Shown one piece after another: positions 17,584-26,293 of a DNA stretch of 64,000 bases (the stretch's first letter is position 1; each line of letters opens with the position of its first letter). The stretch is from Bradyrhizobium embrapense (GTDB lineage: Bacteria > Pseudomonadota > Alphaproteobacteria > Rhizobiales > Xanthobacteraceae). A program made the position numbers and the translations under genes. The stretch is from assembly GCF_001189235.2 (NCBI RefSeq), contig NZ_LFIP02000004.1, positions 434,001 to 498,000 of the forward strand, given 5' to 3'. The notes beneath the pieces are model-generated. The model had not been told where the DNA came from, did not search any database, and worked only from the letters and a program-made list of their open reading frames with translations.

Positions 17584-17598
17584 TTAGATTTTCTAATC
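17584..17598. promoter_or_regulatory. putative GcvA-like operator, copy 2
   Basis: The same 15 bases as at 17463-17477, repeated 121 bp on and 57 bp before the thioesterase start. Identical spacing and sequence in a random AT-poor background is unlikely, which supports a shared binding protein. Confidence 0.65.
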
Positions 17599-17654
17599 TT
17601 TATGACGCCTCCCCCGCGAGGCTTTCGGCGCACTCGTGAAACCAAGGACAAGGC

Positions 17655-18161
17655 ATGACTAACGTCCCCGATAGACTCGGCCTACGCGACATCAGCGCAG
17701 GTAGCCTCGCCAGCGGACTCGTCGACCGCATCAACGCCTCGCAAGCCGGCGCCCTGCCCGGCCTGTTGGACTTTCAATGGCTCGAAGTCGAGCGCGGCCT
17801 CGTCCGCGGCCGCTTCGAGATCGCAGCGAAGCACTTCTCGCCGCACGGGCTGTTGCACGGCGCAAGCCTGGTCGCGCTGGCGGATACCGCGTGCGGCTTC
17901 GGCTGTCTCGCGTCTCTGCCGGACGGTGCGACGGGTTTCGCCACCGGCGAACTGAAGACGAACTTCATCGGCGCCGCGCGCGAAGGCGGCGTCCGCTGCG
18001 AGGCGCGCCTCGTTCATCCCGGGCGCACCACCCAGGTGTGGGACGCCGAGATCCGCAGCGAGGCAACCGGCAAGGCCATCGCGCTGTTCCGTTGCACGCA
18101 GATGCTGCGCTATCCGCCGGCCAAGGCGAGCGACCACGCACCGCAGGGAGAACGATCATGA
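17655..18161 (+). CDS. PaaI-family hotdog thioesterase
   Basis: Acyl-CoA thioesterase fold, 168 residues. The hotdog core shows HFSPHGLLHGASLVALADTA (about 56-75; the HG motif and catalytic Asp) and then GELKTNFIGAAREGG. Substrate probably a small aromatic or short acyl-CoA. Its stop overlaps the MFS start by ATGA, so the two genes form an operon, probably governed by the divergent LysR regulator. Confidence 0.88.
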   Translation: MTNVPDRLGLRDISAGSLASGLVDRINASQAGALPGLLDFQWLEVERGLVRGRFEIAAKHFSPHGLLHGASLVALADTACGFGCLASLPDGATGFATGELKTNFIGAAREGGVRCEARLVHPGRTTQVWDAEIRSEATGKAIALFRCTQMLRYPPAKASDHAPQGERS

Positions 18162-19420
18162 GGAGCGCCGCCATGCACGCCGGACACCAACGCGCAAGGC
18201 CGTTCTACGGCTGGATCGTCGTCGCGGCCGCCTTTGTCGTGACATTCATCGGCTTCGGCAGCGCCTACACGTTCTCATCCTTCGTGGACTCGTTGCAGCG
18301 CGAGTTCGGCGCCTCGCGCGGCTCGGTGTCGCTGGTGTTCTCGTTCGCGGGCTTCCTGTATTTCGGCCTCGGCATCGTCTCAGGTCCGCTCGCCGATCGC
18401 TGGGGCGCGCGCAGGCTGGCTGCAATTGGGATGGCGCTGGTCGGTCTCGGCATGGTGCTGGCGGGGCAAGCGCAGACCATTCTTCAGGTCTATGCCGCCT
18501 ACAGCATTGGCATCGGCGTGGGCGTCGGTTGCGCATACGTTCCGACCTTGGGCGCCGTGCAGCGCTGGTTCGTCAGGCGGCGCGGTTTTGCGTCGGGCCT
18601 CGCCGTCAGCGGGATCGGCGTCGGGACACTGGTGATGCCGCCACTCGCAACCTGGTTGATCACGAGCGTTGGCTGGCGCGATGCCTACGTCGTGCTGGGG
18701 GTCGTGGCCGTCGTTGCCGGGATCGGGGCGTCGCTCCTGATCGCCGACGATCCGCGCCGCTACGGCACCGGACCGGATGGCGATCCGCTTGACACGGCGT
18801 CAGGCACGCCGCTGCGTCAGGGTGTTTCGATCCGCCATGCGATGCGCACCGCCCGCTTTGCCGGGCTCTATGCGGCCTGCCTGGTCAGCGCGTTCGGGGT
18901 GTTCGTACCCTTCGTGCATCTGGTGCCGTTCGCCGTCGACCATCAGGTGGCACCGACGCTCGCCGTGCTGCTGCTCGGGATGATCGGCGTCGGCAGCACC
19001 GCCGGCCGCTTCTTCCTCGGCGGCATCGCCGACCGCGTCGGCCGCGATGCGTTCCTGATCGCGATGTATCTCGGCATGGCCGCCTCGCTGGCGATCTGGG
19101 CGCTTGCCGGCACATTCTGGTCGCTGACTGTCTTCGCATTGCTGTTCGGCGTGTTCTATGGCGGCTGGGTCGCGATCCTGCCCGCTGTGGTCACCGACCA
19201 TTTCGGCGGCCGTAATGTTAGCGGCATCATCGGCATCCTCTACACCAGCGTCGCTTTTGGCACGCTGCTGGGACCCAGCGCTGCCGGCTTTGCGTTCGAC
19301 ATCAACCACAGCTACTTCATCCCGGTGGCGATCAGCGCCGCCGCCAACCTCGTCGCCGCCCTCATCGCTCTCGCGACCATGCGAACGGCCTCGCCGATGG
19401 CTTCAATCGCCCGGCCGTGA
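18158..19420 (+). CDS. MFS transporter (oxalate/formate-antiporter-like)
   Basis: Twelve-helix permease of about 420 residues. FYGWIVVAAAFVVTFIGFG opens TM1, and GPLADRWGARRLAAIG is the loop 2-3 motif; GGIADRVGRD repeats it at loop 8-9. The YGWxVVAAAF start is typical of monocarboxylate/OFA-type carriers. Start ATG 18158, inside the thioesterase stop. Pairing with a thioesterase suggests transport of an organic acid that is handled as a CoA ester. Confidence 0.9.
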   Translation: MRSAAMHAGHQRARPFYGWIVVAAAFVVTFIGFGSAYTFSSFVDSLQREFGASRGSVSLVFSFAGFLYFGLGIVSGPLADRWGARRLAAIGMALVGLGMVLAGQAQTILQVYAAYSIGIGVGVGCAYVPTLGAVQRWFVRRRGFASGLAVSGIGVGTLVMPPLATWLITSVGWRDAYVVLGVVAVVAGIGASLLIADDPRRYGTGPDGDPLDTASGTPLRQGVSIRHAMRTARFAGLYAACLVSAFGVFVPFVHLVPFAVDHQVAPTLAVLLLGMIGVGSTAGRFFLGGIADRVGRDAFLIAMYLGMAASLAIWALAGTFWSLTVFALLFGVFYGGWVAILPAVVTDHFGGRNVSGIIGILYTSVAFGTLLGPSAAGFAFDINHSYFIPVAISAAANLVAALIALATMRTASPMASIARP

Positions 19421-19492
19421 CGGTCGGTGACCCCCGTGCTACGCTCGGGGATCACCCACCATCGGCTCGAGACTGTGATCACCCGGTTCGCC

Positions 19493-20197
19493 ATGACCAA
19501 AACCTGGAACTACCGGCGCGCCGACAGTGACGATATCGTCGAACTGGCGTCGTGGCGCGGTGCCGGCTCGCTCGGCCTCAGGCCGCACTTCCATGACGAG
19601 AGCCAGATCGTGCTGGTGCTATCGGGGTCGCGCGCCTTTCGCATCGACGACGCGACCGTCACCGTGCCTGCCGGCCACGCCGCGCTCATCCCGGCGGGAA
19701 TGCTGCATGCACCGATGGCGACACCGGGCGCGGAGACGGTTTGCTTGAACGCCTATGTTCCGGCGAATCGCGCCTGCTCGTCGCTCCGGATCGTCAATGT
19801 CGGGGACCGCTGGCGGAGTATCGAGGAAATATCGCCCGAGCACATCGGCGAGATCGCCAACGAGATACTGTCGCGCGAGCCGCCCGGCTCGACCGAGCGG
19901 ACCGGCAGAGCCAGGCTCGGCACTGCCCTGACCGAGAGCCTAGAGCCGATCGGCGAGATCGCCGCCAGCTTCGGGCGAAGCCGCGAAGGATTCAGCCGCA
20001 TGGTGAGGCGCGAGCTCGGCGTCGCGCCGCATGCCTTCCGTCTGCTCGCCCGGCTCAATGTTGCCCGGCGGCTGCTGCGCGCCGGCGAGCCGATCGCAGC
20101 CGTTGCGGCGGATGCCGGCTTCTCGGACCAGAGCCACCTGACCCGCCTGTTCCGCCGCACCTTCGGCACGACGCCGGGCGTCTACTGGCGCGATTGA
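19493..20197 (+). CDS. AraC-family transcriptional regulator
   Basis: About 234 residues from ATG 19493 (MTKTWNYRRADSDDIVEL). Cupin-like N-terminus with PHFHDESQIVLVLSGSRAFR and VPAGHAALIPAGMLHAP. The C-terminal HTH pair ends IAAVAADAGFSDQSHLTRLF and FRRTFGTTPGVYW. The first helix-turn-helix (IGEIAASFGRSREGFSRMVR) is also intact. It precedes a TauE/SafE permease on the same strand by 69 bp and may regulate it. Confidence 0.9.
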   Translation: MTKTWNYRRADSDDIVELASWRGAGSLGLRPHFHDESQIVLVLSGSRAFRIDDATVTVPAGHAALIPAGMLHAPMATPGAETVCLNAYVPANRACSSLRIVNVGDRWRSIEEISPEHIGEIANEILSREPPGSTERTGRARLGTALTESLEPIGEIAASFGRSREGFSRMVRRELGVAPHAFRLLARLNVARRLLRAGEPIAAVAADAGFSDQSHLTRLFRRTFGTTPGVYWRD

Positions 20198-20266
20198 GGC
20201 GGCGTCACAGACGTTCCAGACCGGCCGCTGCTCGGCCCGCTAGCCTGCTCACCCTGCAAGGGGTGA

Positions 20267-21031
20267 ATGATGGATACCGGGACAAGTCTTCTGCTGCTCG
20301 CGGCCGGTGGCGCGGGAGGCGTCATCAACGCATTGGCAGGCGGTGCGACACTCATCACCTTTCCGGCGATGCTCGCCGCAGGCCTGCCGGCGGTCATCGC
20401 CAATGCGTCGAATGCGGTGGCGATCTCGCCAGGGCATTTGATCGCGGCGCTCGCCGATCGCGGCAAGCTGCCGCCACCGACGCGGCGTACCGTCAGCTTC
20501 GTCGCCGTCTCCACGGTTGCAGGCGCCATCGGTGCCGGTGGCCTCTTGTTGCTTCCCGAGCGACTGTTCGTCCTGCCGGTGCCGGCCCTGATCGCATTCG
20601 CAACGCTGCTGTTTGCCTTCGCGCCGCAGATCCAGGCGTGGACCGTCGGGCACCAGACCGCGGCCTTGCCATCGACGGGCGCGAGCAGTGCTGTCCTGGG
20701 ATTGGCGTGCGTCTATGGAGGGTTCTTCGGTGCCGGACTCGGCGTCATCCTGACCGCGGTGCTGTCGATCACGGAACCGAGCGACATCAGGGCGATCAAG
20801 GCACTGAAGAACCTGCTCGCGACCTGCGTCTCGCTCGCCGCCACGTTGATCTTCATCGCGCAGGGAGCGGTCCGGTGGCCGGAGACCTTGGTGATGCTGC
20901 TCGGCGCCATGGTCGGCGGCTATGCCGGAGGCTACCTGATCCGGATCCTGCCGGCTCGGATCGTCCGGCAGTTCGTCATCGCCAGTGGCGCGCTGATGAC
21001 CGCGGTCTACGCAGGACGATACTGGTTCTAG
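20267..21031 (+). CDS. TauE/SafE (TSUP) family permease
   Basis: Inner-membrane carrier of 254 residues with about eight helices. It has the two-fold family pattern: AAGGAGGVINALAGGATLIT near the N-terminus and LACVYGGFFGAGLGVILTAV in the second half. Known members export sulfite or organosulfonates, but the substrate here is open. Start ATG 20267 (or 20270) after AAGGGG. Follows an AraC regulator. Confidence 0.88.
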   Translation: MMDTGTSLLLLAAGGAGGVINALAGGATLITFPAMLAAGLPAVIANASNAVAISPGHLIAALADRGKLPPPTRRTVSFVAVSTVAGAIGAGGLLLLPERLFVLPVPALIAFATLLFAFAPQIQAWTVGHQTAALPSTGASSAVLGLACVYGGFFGAGLGVILTAVLSITEPSDIRAIKALKNLLATCVSLAATLIFIAQGAVRWPETLVMLLGAMVGGYAGGYLIRILPARIVRQFVIASGALMTAVYAGRYWF

Positions 21032-21080
21032 GTGGAGCACGGGAGCCGAGGCTCCCAGCTCGATGATATCGGTGACTTGC

Positions 21081-21356
21081 CTAGTGCGTCGTCATCCAGG
21101 CGCGGGCTTCGCGCTGGGCGGCAGCGATCTCGACGTCGGACATCTGCTCGGCGACTTCGCGGCGGTGCGCGATCGCGTCGGTACGTCCCTTGAGCGCCGC
21201 CAGGTTGAACCATTTGTGCGCCGCGACGAGGTTGACCACGCCGGAGCGGCCGCTCGCCCAATACATGCCGCGCTCGAACAGCACGTCCTGGATTGCAGTC
21301 GCAGCAACCGGGACAGCGCTTTCCTGATCGATGACCCCCTGAAACATTGTCGTCAT
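21081..21356 (-). CDS. Sel1-repeat-like small protein
   Basis: 91 residues. VLFERGMYWASGRSG, then VNLVAAHKWFNLAALKG, is one Sel1-like (TPR-related) unit with the AHKWFNLAA signature. The remainder is helical and charged (EVAEQMSDVEIAAAQREA, ARAWM). Sel1 proteins act as protein-interaction scaffolds. Conserved-looking but function unknown. Start ATG 21356. Confidence 0.72.
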   Translation of the reverse strand: MTTMFQGVIDQESAVPVAATAIQDVLFERGMYWASGRSGVVNLVAAHKWFNLAALKGRTDAIAHRREVAEQMSDVEIAAAQREARAWMTTH

Positions 21357-21407
21357 TCCCCTTTTTGTTGTTGGCCGCCCTCCCCCGAGCGCGGCCCCCG
21401 TCCACTG

Positions 21408-21521
21408 ATGAAACGCCTTGTTATCCCCGCGCTGATCCTGGGATCATGCGCCGCGCTGATCCTGGATCATGCGCTCGCCGTTTGCCGGTTTGTTGGGATG
21501 ATCATGGCCCATCAAATTTGA
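21408..21521 (+). CDS. possible 37-residue hydrophobic peptide
   Basis: ATG 21408 opens MKRLVIPALILGSCAALILD, which looks like a signal peptide or membrane anchor with a Cys at residue 14. The frame runs through the tandem repeat and ends at TGA 21521. No Shine-Dalgarno site is evident, so this is tentative. Confidence 0.3.
   Translation: MKRLVIPALILGSCAALILDHALAVCRFVGMIMAHQI
21429..21475 (+). repeat. tandem pair of a 23/24-bp unit
   Basis: CGCGCTGATCCTGGGATCATGCGC-type unit at 21429-21452 and again, one base shorter, at 21453-21475. Each contains a GATCC..GGATC palindrome. The core recurs in inverted form at 22826-22847. Confidence 0.6.
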
Positions 21522-22176
21522 AGAGCGGTTTAAGTATCGCGATGAACGGGATGTAAATCGGGCCGGCCGGGTGCATTCCCCGGAATCGCAGAAGTGCCTG
21601 TGCCGCAGGCATTTCCGTGGATTCGTGAATGCCGGTTTACCTTGGTGCTTCGGACATCGATAACCATCGCCGACAATGGCCGCGGCGCCGTCCGGTCGCG
21701 GCCGCCGTCGCATCCGATCAGTCAATGAATTGACGGTGGGCTGCTACGGCAGCCGGACGGTCCGCGAAGCCGCGGTACGGTCGCGCACGCAAAGAAACGT
21801 GAGCCCGTTAGGCCCGACGTCGATCCAGAAAATGGGATGTGGAAAGTGGCTGCCGGGCGCGGACTGCGCGGGCCGCCGGAACGAGGGGGTCGGCGAACAC
21901 GTCAGGACCAGATTTCAGCTCGGCATTCTCGCCGGTGAAATTGCGGAACCGATCCGGCCCCGCACCGAACGAAGAAATCTCTGTTTCTTCTGCCGGACCG
22001 GTATTGGGAAGGTTGCCCTCCCCGAAATACGATCCAGCCGTTTGACCTGATGTCTCGCCGACACCCTCTTTCGTCAGCCAGAGCCTTGGGGTGGGATATG
22101 CTTCTCAGCAGTCCGTCCGCTGGCTCTTGCGACGTGCCGGCGTCAAGCCGCCGGCAATCCTCTCAAGGCGAGAGGC

Positions 22177-22275
22177 TTACTTCTTCTTGGCGACCTTGCG
22201 GGTCTTCTTCGCAGTCTTCTTCACTGCGCTCTTCGCCTTCTTCGCCTTCTTCGCCTTCTTTGCCTTCTTAGCCAT
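22177..22275 (-). CDS. Lys/Ala-rich histone-H1-like peptide (32 aa)
   Basis: ATG 22275 is preceded by GGAGGG five bases upstream, an excellent ribosome site. The product begins MAKKAKKAKKAKKAKSAVKK and ends KTRKVAKKK; about 17 of 32 residues are Lys or Arg. The DNA is a run of AAGAAGGCG units. The composition matches the C-terminal tails of bacterial histone-H1-like proteins, so nucleic-acid binding is likely, but that is inference. Alone on its strand, with a 601-bp gene-free stretch upstream. Confidence 0.75.
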   Translation of the reverse strand: MAKKAKKAKKAKKAKSAVKKTAKKTRKVAKKK

Positions 22276-22876
22276 GTTGCCCTCCAGTATGTGAGATGGC
22301 TCTTACTTCGCTGCGTGCACTCGGGAATCGATATGCACTACTTCCCGAATACACCAACAGACCAAAAAAAACAGTGTCCCGCTTAAGGAAGTGTTGACGC
22401 AGCGGTGGCAGCGCGCACACCGCGCGCCGCCGATAAAATCGACGATGCATTCGCGCGACGATGCAAGAAACGCAACAGCCGCCGACATCGCCATTTGTCA
22501 ACGTTGCAGGAAACGCCTTCTGTTGTAGGCTTTTCTTGAATTCGCATTGAACCGATCGACGCGAGATCGTCGTTGCGCTGAGTCGCGAGCGAAGACGAAA
22601 AGCGGCGCGTCGCCGACGCCGAGTCGTAATTTTTGGCAACGAAAAAATTTTCGTGGGAAAGACGGCTTTTGCCTCGTTTGAGGTCGTCCAAGGCGGATTC
22701 GCGAACGAATCGCAGCTTCGTCGATTCGGCGCCGAAGGCGTCAGCGCGGCCGTCGAGCGAGGGTGTGAGGCAGGATCACGCCGCGTTCACGCGCGCGCGA
22801 CGACGCCGACGGTGACGGCGCGGGAGCATGATCCGACTGGATCATGCGCCAAGGACAACATCATTGTCCTGTTCGT
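22276..22876. other. 601-bp gene-free region upstream of the histone-like gene
   Basis: No frame on either strand looks coding. AT-rich patches at 22355-22375 and 22625-22660 could hold a promoter for the minus-strand histone-like gene with a long leader. CGACG-rich sequence fills 22550-22630 and 22700-22810. A GATCC hairpin lies at 22826-22847. Confidence 0.45.
22826..22847. repeat. hairpin GCATGATCC-GACT-GGATCATGC downstream of gatB
   Basis: Perfect 9-bp stem with a 4-nt loop, 30 bp past the gatB stop. The GCATGATC..GATCATGC form resembles a palindromic repeat common in Rhizobiales. No U tract follows, so it is not a standard terminator. Confidence 0.55.
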
Positions 22877-24364
22877 TCAGATGCCGAGCTTCGACTTCAA
22901 GAGGTCGTTGACCGCCTGCGGGTTCGCCTTGCCGCCCGACGACTTCATCACCTGACCGACGAACCAGCCGACCAGTTGCGGCTTCGCCTTCGCCTGCTCG
23001 ACCTTGTCGGGATTGGCCGCGATGATGTCGTCGACCACCTTCTCGATCGCGCCGAGGTCGGTCACCTGCTTCATACCGCGCGTCTCGACGAGCGCGCGCG
23101 GATCGCCGCCCTCCTGCCAGACGATCTCGAACAAGTCCTTGGCGATCTTGCCGGAAATCGTTCCCTCGCCGATCAAATCGACGATCGCGGCGAGTTGCTC
23201 CGCCGACACCGGCGAGCCTGCGATCGCCACACCTTCCTTGTTGAGACGGCCGAACAGCTCGTTGATCACCCAGTTGGCAGCAAGCTTGCCGTCGCGCGCC
23301 TTGTCGGCGAGACGAGCGAGCACCGTCTCGTAGAACTCCGCACTCTCGCGCTCGGCGACGAGCACGCTCGCATCATAGGGCGACAGGCCGAAGCCCGTAA
23401 TAAAACGGGACTTCTTCTGGTCCGGCAGTTCCGGCAGCTGCGCCTTGAGGTCGTCGACGAAGGCCTGGCTAAATTCGAGCGGCAAGAGATCGGGATCTGG
23501 GAAGTAACGGTAGTCGTGCGCCTCTTCCTTCGAGCGCATCGAGCGCGTCTCGCCCTTGTTCGGGTCGAACAGCCGGGTTTCCTGGTCGATCGAGCCGCCG
23601 TCCTCGATGATCTCGATCTGACGCCGCGCCTCGTACTCGATCGCCTGGCCGATGAAGTTGATCGAGTTCATGTTCTTGATTTCGCAGCGGGTGCCGAACG
23701 CTGTCTCGCCGTAGCGCCGCACCGAGACGTTGACATCGGCGCGCAGGCTGCCCTTCTCCATGTCGCCGTCGCAGGTGCCGAGGTAGCGCAGGATCGAACG
23801 CAGCTTGGTGACGTAGGCCTTGGCCTGCTCAGCGTCGCGGATGTCGGGCTTGGAGACGATCTCCATCAGCGCGACGCCGGAACGGTTGAGGTCGACATAG
23901 GTCATTGTCGGCGACTGATCGTGCAGCAGCTTGCCGGCGTCCTGCTCCAGATGCAGCCGCTCGATCCCGACCGTGGCGCTGCGGCCGCCGTCGAGCTCGA
24001 GCAACACCTCGCCCTCGCCCACGATCGGCGACTTGTACTGGCTGATCTGGTAGCCCTGCGGCAGGTCGGGATAGAAATAGTTCTTGCGGTCGAACACCGA
24101 GCGCAGATTGATCTTCGCATTCAGCCCGAGACCGGTGCGCACCGCCTGGCGGACGCACTCCTCGTTGATCACCGGCAGCATGCCCGGCATCGCGGCATCG
24201 ACCAGCGAGACATGGGAGTTGGGCTCGCCGCCGAATGCGGTCGATGCGCCCGAGAACAGCTTCGCGTTCGAGGTGACCTGGGCATGGACCTCCATGCCGA
24301 TCACGACCTCCCAATCGCCCGTGGCGCTCTTGATCAGTTTGTGAGGGGCAGCAGATGCGGTCAT
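22877..24364 (-). CDS. gatB: Asp-tRNA(Asn)/Glu-tRNA(Gln) amidotransferase subunit B
   Basis: tRNA-binding kinase subunit of GatCAB; it phosphorylates mischarged Glu-tRNA(Gln) or Asp-tRNA(Asn) before amidation. 495 residues from ATG 24364 (MTASAAPHKLIKSATGDWEV). The GatB core includes GMEVHAQVTSNAKLFSGAS, FDRKNYFYPDLPQGYQISQY and MEKGSLRADVNVSVR, with a C-terminal YqeY-like tail (about 350-495). An in-frame upstream extension to 24730 is not family-like. Separated from gatA by the patatin gene. Confidence 0.97.
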   Translation of the reverse strand: MTASAAPHKLIKSATGDWEVVIGMEVHAQVTSNAKLFSGASTAFGGEPNSHVSLVDAAMPGMLPVINEECVRQAVRTGLGLNAKINLRSVFDRKNYFYPDLPQGYQISQYKSPIVGEGEVLLELDGGRSATVGIERLHLEQDAGKLLHDQSPTMTYVDLNRSGVALMEIVSKPDIRDAEQAKAYVTKLRSILRYLGTCDGDMEKGSLRADVNVSVRRYGETAFGTRCEIKNMNSINFIGQAIEYEARRQIEIIEDGGSIDQETRLFDPNKGETRSMRSKEEAHDYRYFPDPDLLPLEFSQAFVDDLKAQLPELPDQKKSRFITGFGLSPYDASVLVAERESAEFYETVLARLADKARDGKLAANWVINELFGRLNKEGVAIAGSPVSAEQLAAIVDLIGEGTISGKIAKDLFEIVWQEGGDPRALVETRGMKQVTDLGAIEKVVDDIIAANPDKVEQAKAKPQLVGWFVGQVMKSSGGKANPQAVNDLLKSKLGI

Positions 24365-24480
24365 GGATCTCGGTTTCCGGACAGGTATTATCTGGGATGG
24401 ATTGGGCTTCGCGCAACCGACAGCGCCAGTCAAGCCGCCTTGCAATCCGGTTGCGGCCCGCCCGTCGCCGGAGGCGCTGA

Positions 24481-25878
24481 TCAGAGCCCGCGCCGGAACT
24501 GCTGATAGGCCTTGCTCGAGCGCAACGCGTCCGCGCCGCCCGTGATCAGTTGGTCGACCTGCTCGGCCGGCAGTGAAAGCCGCGTCGGGATGGCGTTCAG
24601 GATGCCGGCGCGATCCGGTCCGAGCCGGTCGAAGCCGAGCCGCTCGACATAGATCGCGACATCTCCGCATTTCCACCCCGTACCGACGCCGAGCCTGGCG
24701 CGATCCGCCGCCGACAGGCCGCAGCGCCACCGCTTCAGCTTGCCGGACCAGTCGCTGGCGAGCGCCGTGAACGCGGCGTAGCTGGAGCGCACGCTGGCAT
24801 CGATCGCGGTGTCTGCGGCCGCCGACACGAGTTCGACACCGTTCGGCCCTTCGAGCGTCTGCACGAAATCGCCGGAGATGCCGCGGCCGGCATCGACCAC
24901 CAGGAACAGGATGCGCTTCAGCTTGGCCGCCTGCCGCTCGTCGAGCGGCTGGTAGGGACGTTGCGCGGCGAGCAAGCCGATGCTGAGCCCCGACAGCCCG
25001 TAATTGTCGACCAGCCCGCCATCGAGCAGCTTGACGTAGCGCATCGAGCCGTCGCGGTAGCGCGCCTGGGCCTCGGCGTAGGACCGCAGCAACGGCTGCG
25101 CGTTCGGATCGTTGCGCACCCGATCATACCAGGGCGGCAGCGGCGCGGCGCAGCCGCCGGGATAGGTCTGCAGCACGATCGGCGCAAACGCGAGCGGCAC
25201 CGCGGCCGATGCCGCCACCGCTTCGGCGACACGATAGGAGCGGATGTCGCTGCACAGAGCGTCGAACGATGTCTTGCCGAACACGAACGGCGTGCGGTTG
25301 TAGATGTCTGACGCGTTGATCCACACCCGCGGCCGGCGGTCGTCGGGCAACGCCTCGAACCGTGCGCCGTCGAACAGATTTTGATCGAGCCAGTCGGTGA
25401 ACTGACTGTCGTTGACACCGCCGCCGAGCGCGCGCCCGATATTGCCGAGCGAGATCCGCGTCTTCAGTCCTTCTTCGGCATTGCGCAGCAGGAAGCGTTC
25501 GCGGAAATCAGCGAGCGCCGCACGCCGCTTCAAGCCGAAATAGGCGGCGGTAACCGATCCGCCGGAGACACCCGAGACGAAGTCGACGCGGTCGAGCAGC
25601 GTCTTGCTGCCGGCAGCGCTGGAGCGCGCCCGGTCGAGTTCTTCCAGCACGCCGAACGAAAACGCCGCCGCGCGGGTGCCGCCGCCGGAGAACGACAGCG
25701 CGAGCAGCAGGTCATCTTCATAGGTCGGATAATCGCGGGCGCTGCTGTTGTCGGCGAGCGCAGCACCGAGCGGCACGTTGCCGGGGAGATTATAGACGGA
25801 CGCGCAACCGGCAAGGCCCGCTGCCACCGCTGCCACCAGCAATGCTGACAGCCATCCCCCTATGCCCGACCCACGCAC
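24481..25878 (-). CDS. patatin-like phospholipase, lipoprotein
   Basis: 465 residues. The signal peptide ends in lipobox LAGC (Cys25), so it is lipid-anchored, most likely in the outer membrane or periplasm. The patatin fold is complete: oxyanion loop SFSGGGTRAAAFSFG, nucleophile elbow GVSGGS (Ser about 109), and catalytic Asp in LLDGGLVDNYG (about 290). Probably a lipid acyl hydrolase. It lies between gatA and gatB on the same strand, with 117 bp to gatB and 131 bp to the gene before, so it may be co-transcribed. No recognised link to aminoacylation. Confidence 0.9.
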   Translation of the reverse strand: MRGSGIGGWLSALLVAAVAAGLAGCASVYNLPGNVPLGAALADNSSARDYPTYEDDLLLALSFSGGGTRAAAFSFGVLEELDRARSSAAGSKTLLDRVDFVSGVSGGSVTAAYFGLKRRAALADFRERFLLRNAEEGLKTRISLGNIGRALGGGVNDSQFTDWLDQNLFDGARFEALPDDRRPRVWINASDIYNRTPFVFGKTSFDALCSDIRSYRVAEAVAASAAVPLAFAPIVLQTYPGGCAAPLPPWYDRVRNDPNAQPLLRSYAEAQARYRDGSMRYVKLLDGGLVDNYGLSGLSIGLLAAQRPYQPLDERQAAKLKRILFLVVDAGRGISGDFVQTLEGPNGVELVSAAADTAIDASVRSSYAAFTALASDWSGKLKRWRCGLSAADRARLGVGTGWKCGDVAIYVERLGFDRLGPDRAGILNAIPTRLSLPAEQVDQLITGGADALRSSKAYQQFRRGL

Positions 25879-26008
25879 GAATACTCTCTTTGCCGCTGGC
25901 CCCCGCCACGTTCCGTAAGCCTATCACGGCCAATCTGGGCGGCGGCATGGCGGCCGAAATACGGTTAATACTCGCGGTGCCACGGCACCGGCATCTGGCA
26001 CCGATAGT

Positions 26009-26290
26009 TCAGGCCAAAAGCGCGGAGACGATCCGCTCCCACTCGGCCTCCACCGTGTCCTTTGCGACCGGCTGGCCGGCTCGGCGATACCAGTACCCGG
26101 CATTGCCGAGATCGCCCTCGACCCGATGCAGATGGGCATGCACCCAGGCCGAATTGGCGTCGCTCTCGTCCTGCACGATGCGGTGCGCCTGATCCCAGTC
26201 ACCCTTCCTGGCCCACCACAATGCGGCGAGCGGCGGCGACAACGCGCTATCCGGCGCAGCGTCAGCGAGACTGGCGCGGAAATCCGCCAT
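26009..26290 (-). CDS. conserved small helical protein in gat cluster
   Basis: 93 residues, soluble, helical and Trp/Ala-rich: LAALWWARKGDWDQAHRIVQ, WVHAHLHRVEGDLGNAGYWY, EAEWERIVSALLA. The pattern of a helix pair with W and conserved DW, GYWY resembles a degenerate TPR. It starts 3 bp after the gatA stop, so it is almost certainly co-transcribed. Function unknown; I have the impression it is common next to gatA in Bradyrhizobium. Confidence 0.8.
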   Translation of the reverse strand: MADFRASLADAAPDSALSPPLAALWWARKGDWDQAHRIVQDESDANSAWVHAHLHRVEGDLGNAGYWYRRAGQPVAKDTVEAEWERIVSALLA

Positions 26291-26293
26291 CGC

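Larger units (their letters stand above)
21357..22176. other. 820-bp region without a firm gene
   Basis: Open frames here have poor composition. It holds one possible 37-codon gene (21408-21521) and a near-duplicate 23/24-bp tandem repeat at 21429-21475. The rest (21522-22176) shows nothing I can assign. Confidence 0.5.

Noticed and set aside
21676..22050. possible 124-codon plus-strand gene in the 820-bp gap
   Set aside because: No ribosome site, Arg/Gly/Thr composition without folding pattern, no signal or helix.
22176..22275. AAGAAGGCG repeats considered as CRISPR or microsatellite
   Set aside because: Units are contiguous without spacers, stay in frame, and are preceded by a ribosome site, so coding is the better reading.
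22653..22955. possible 100-codon plus-strand gene upstream of gatB end
   Set aside because: Runs into the gatB coding end on the other strand and has no ribosome site; the last third is antisense to gatB.
22844..24505. 553-codon plus-strand frame opposite gatB
   Set aside because: Shadow of gatB with no recognisable domain.
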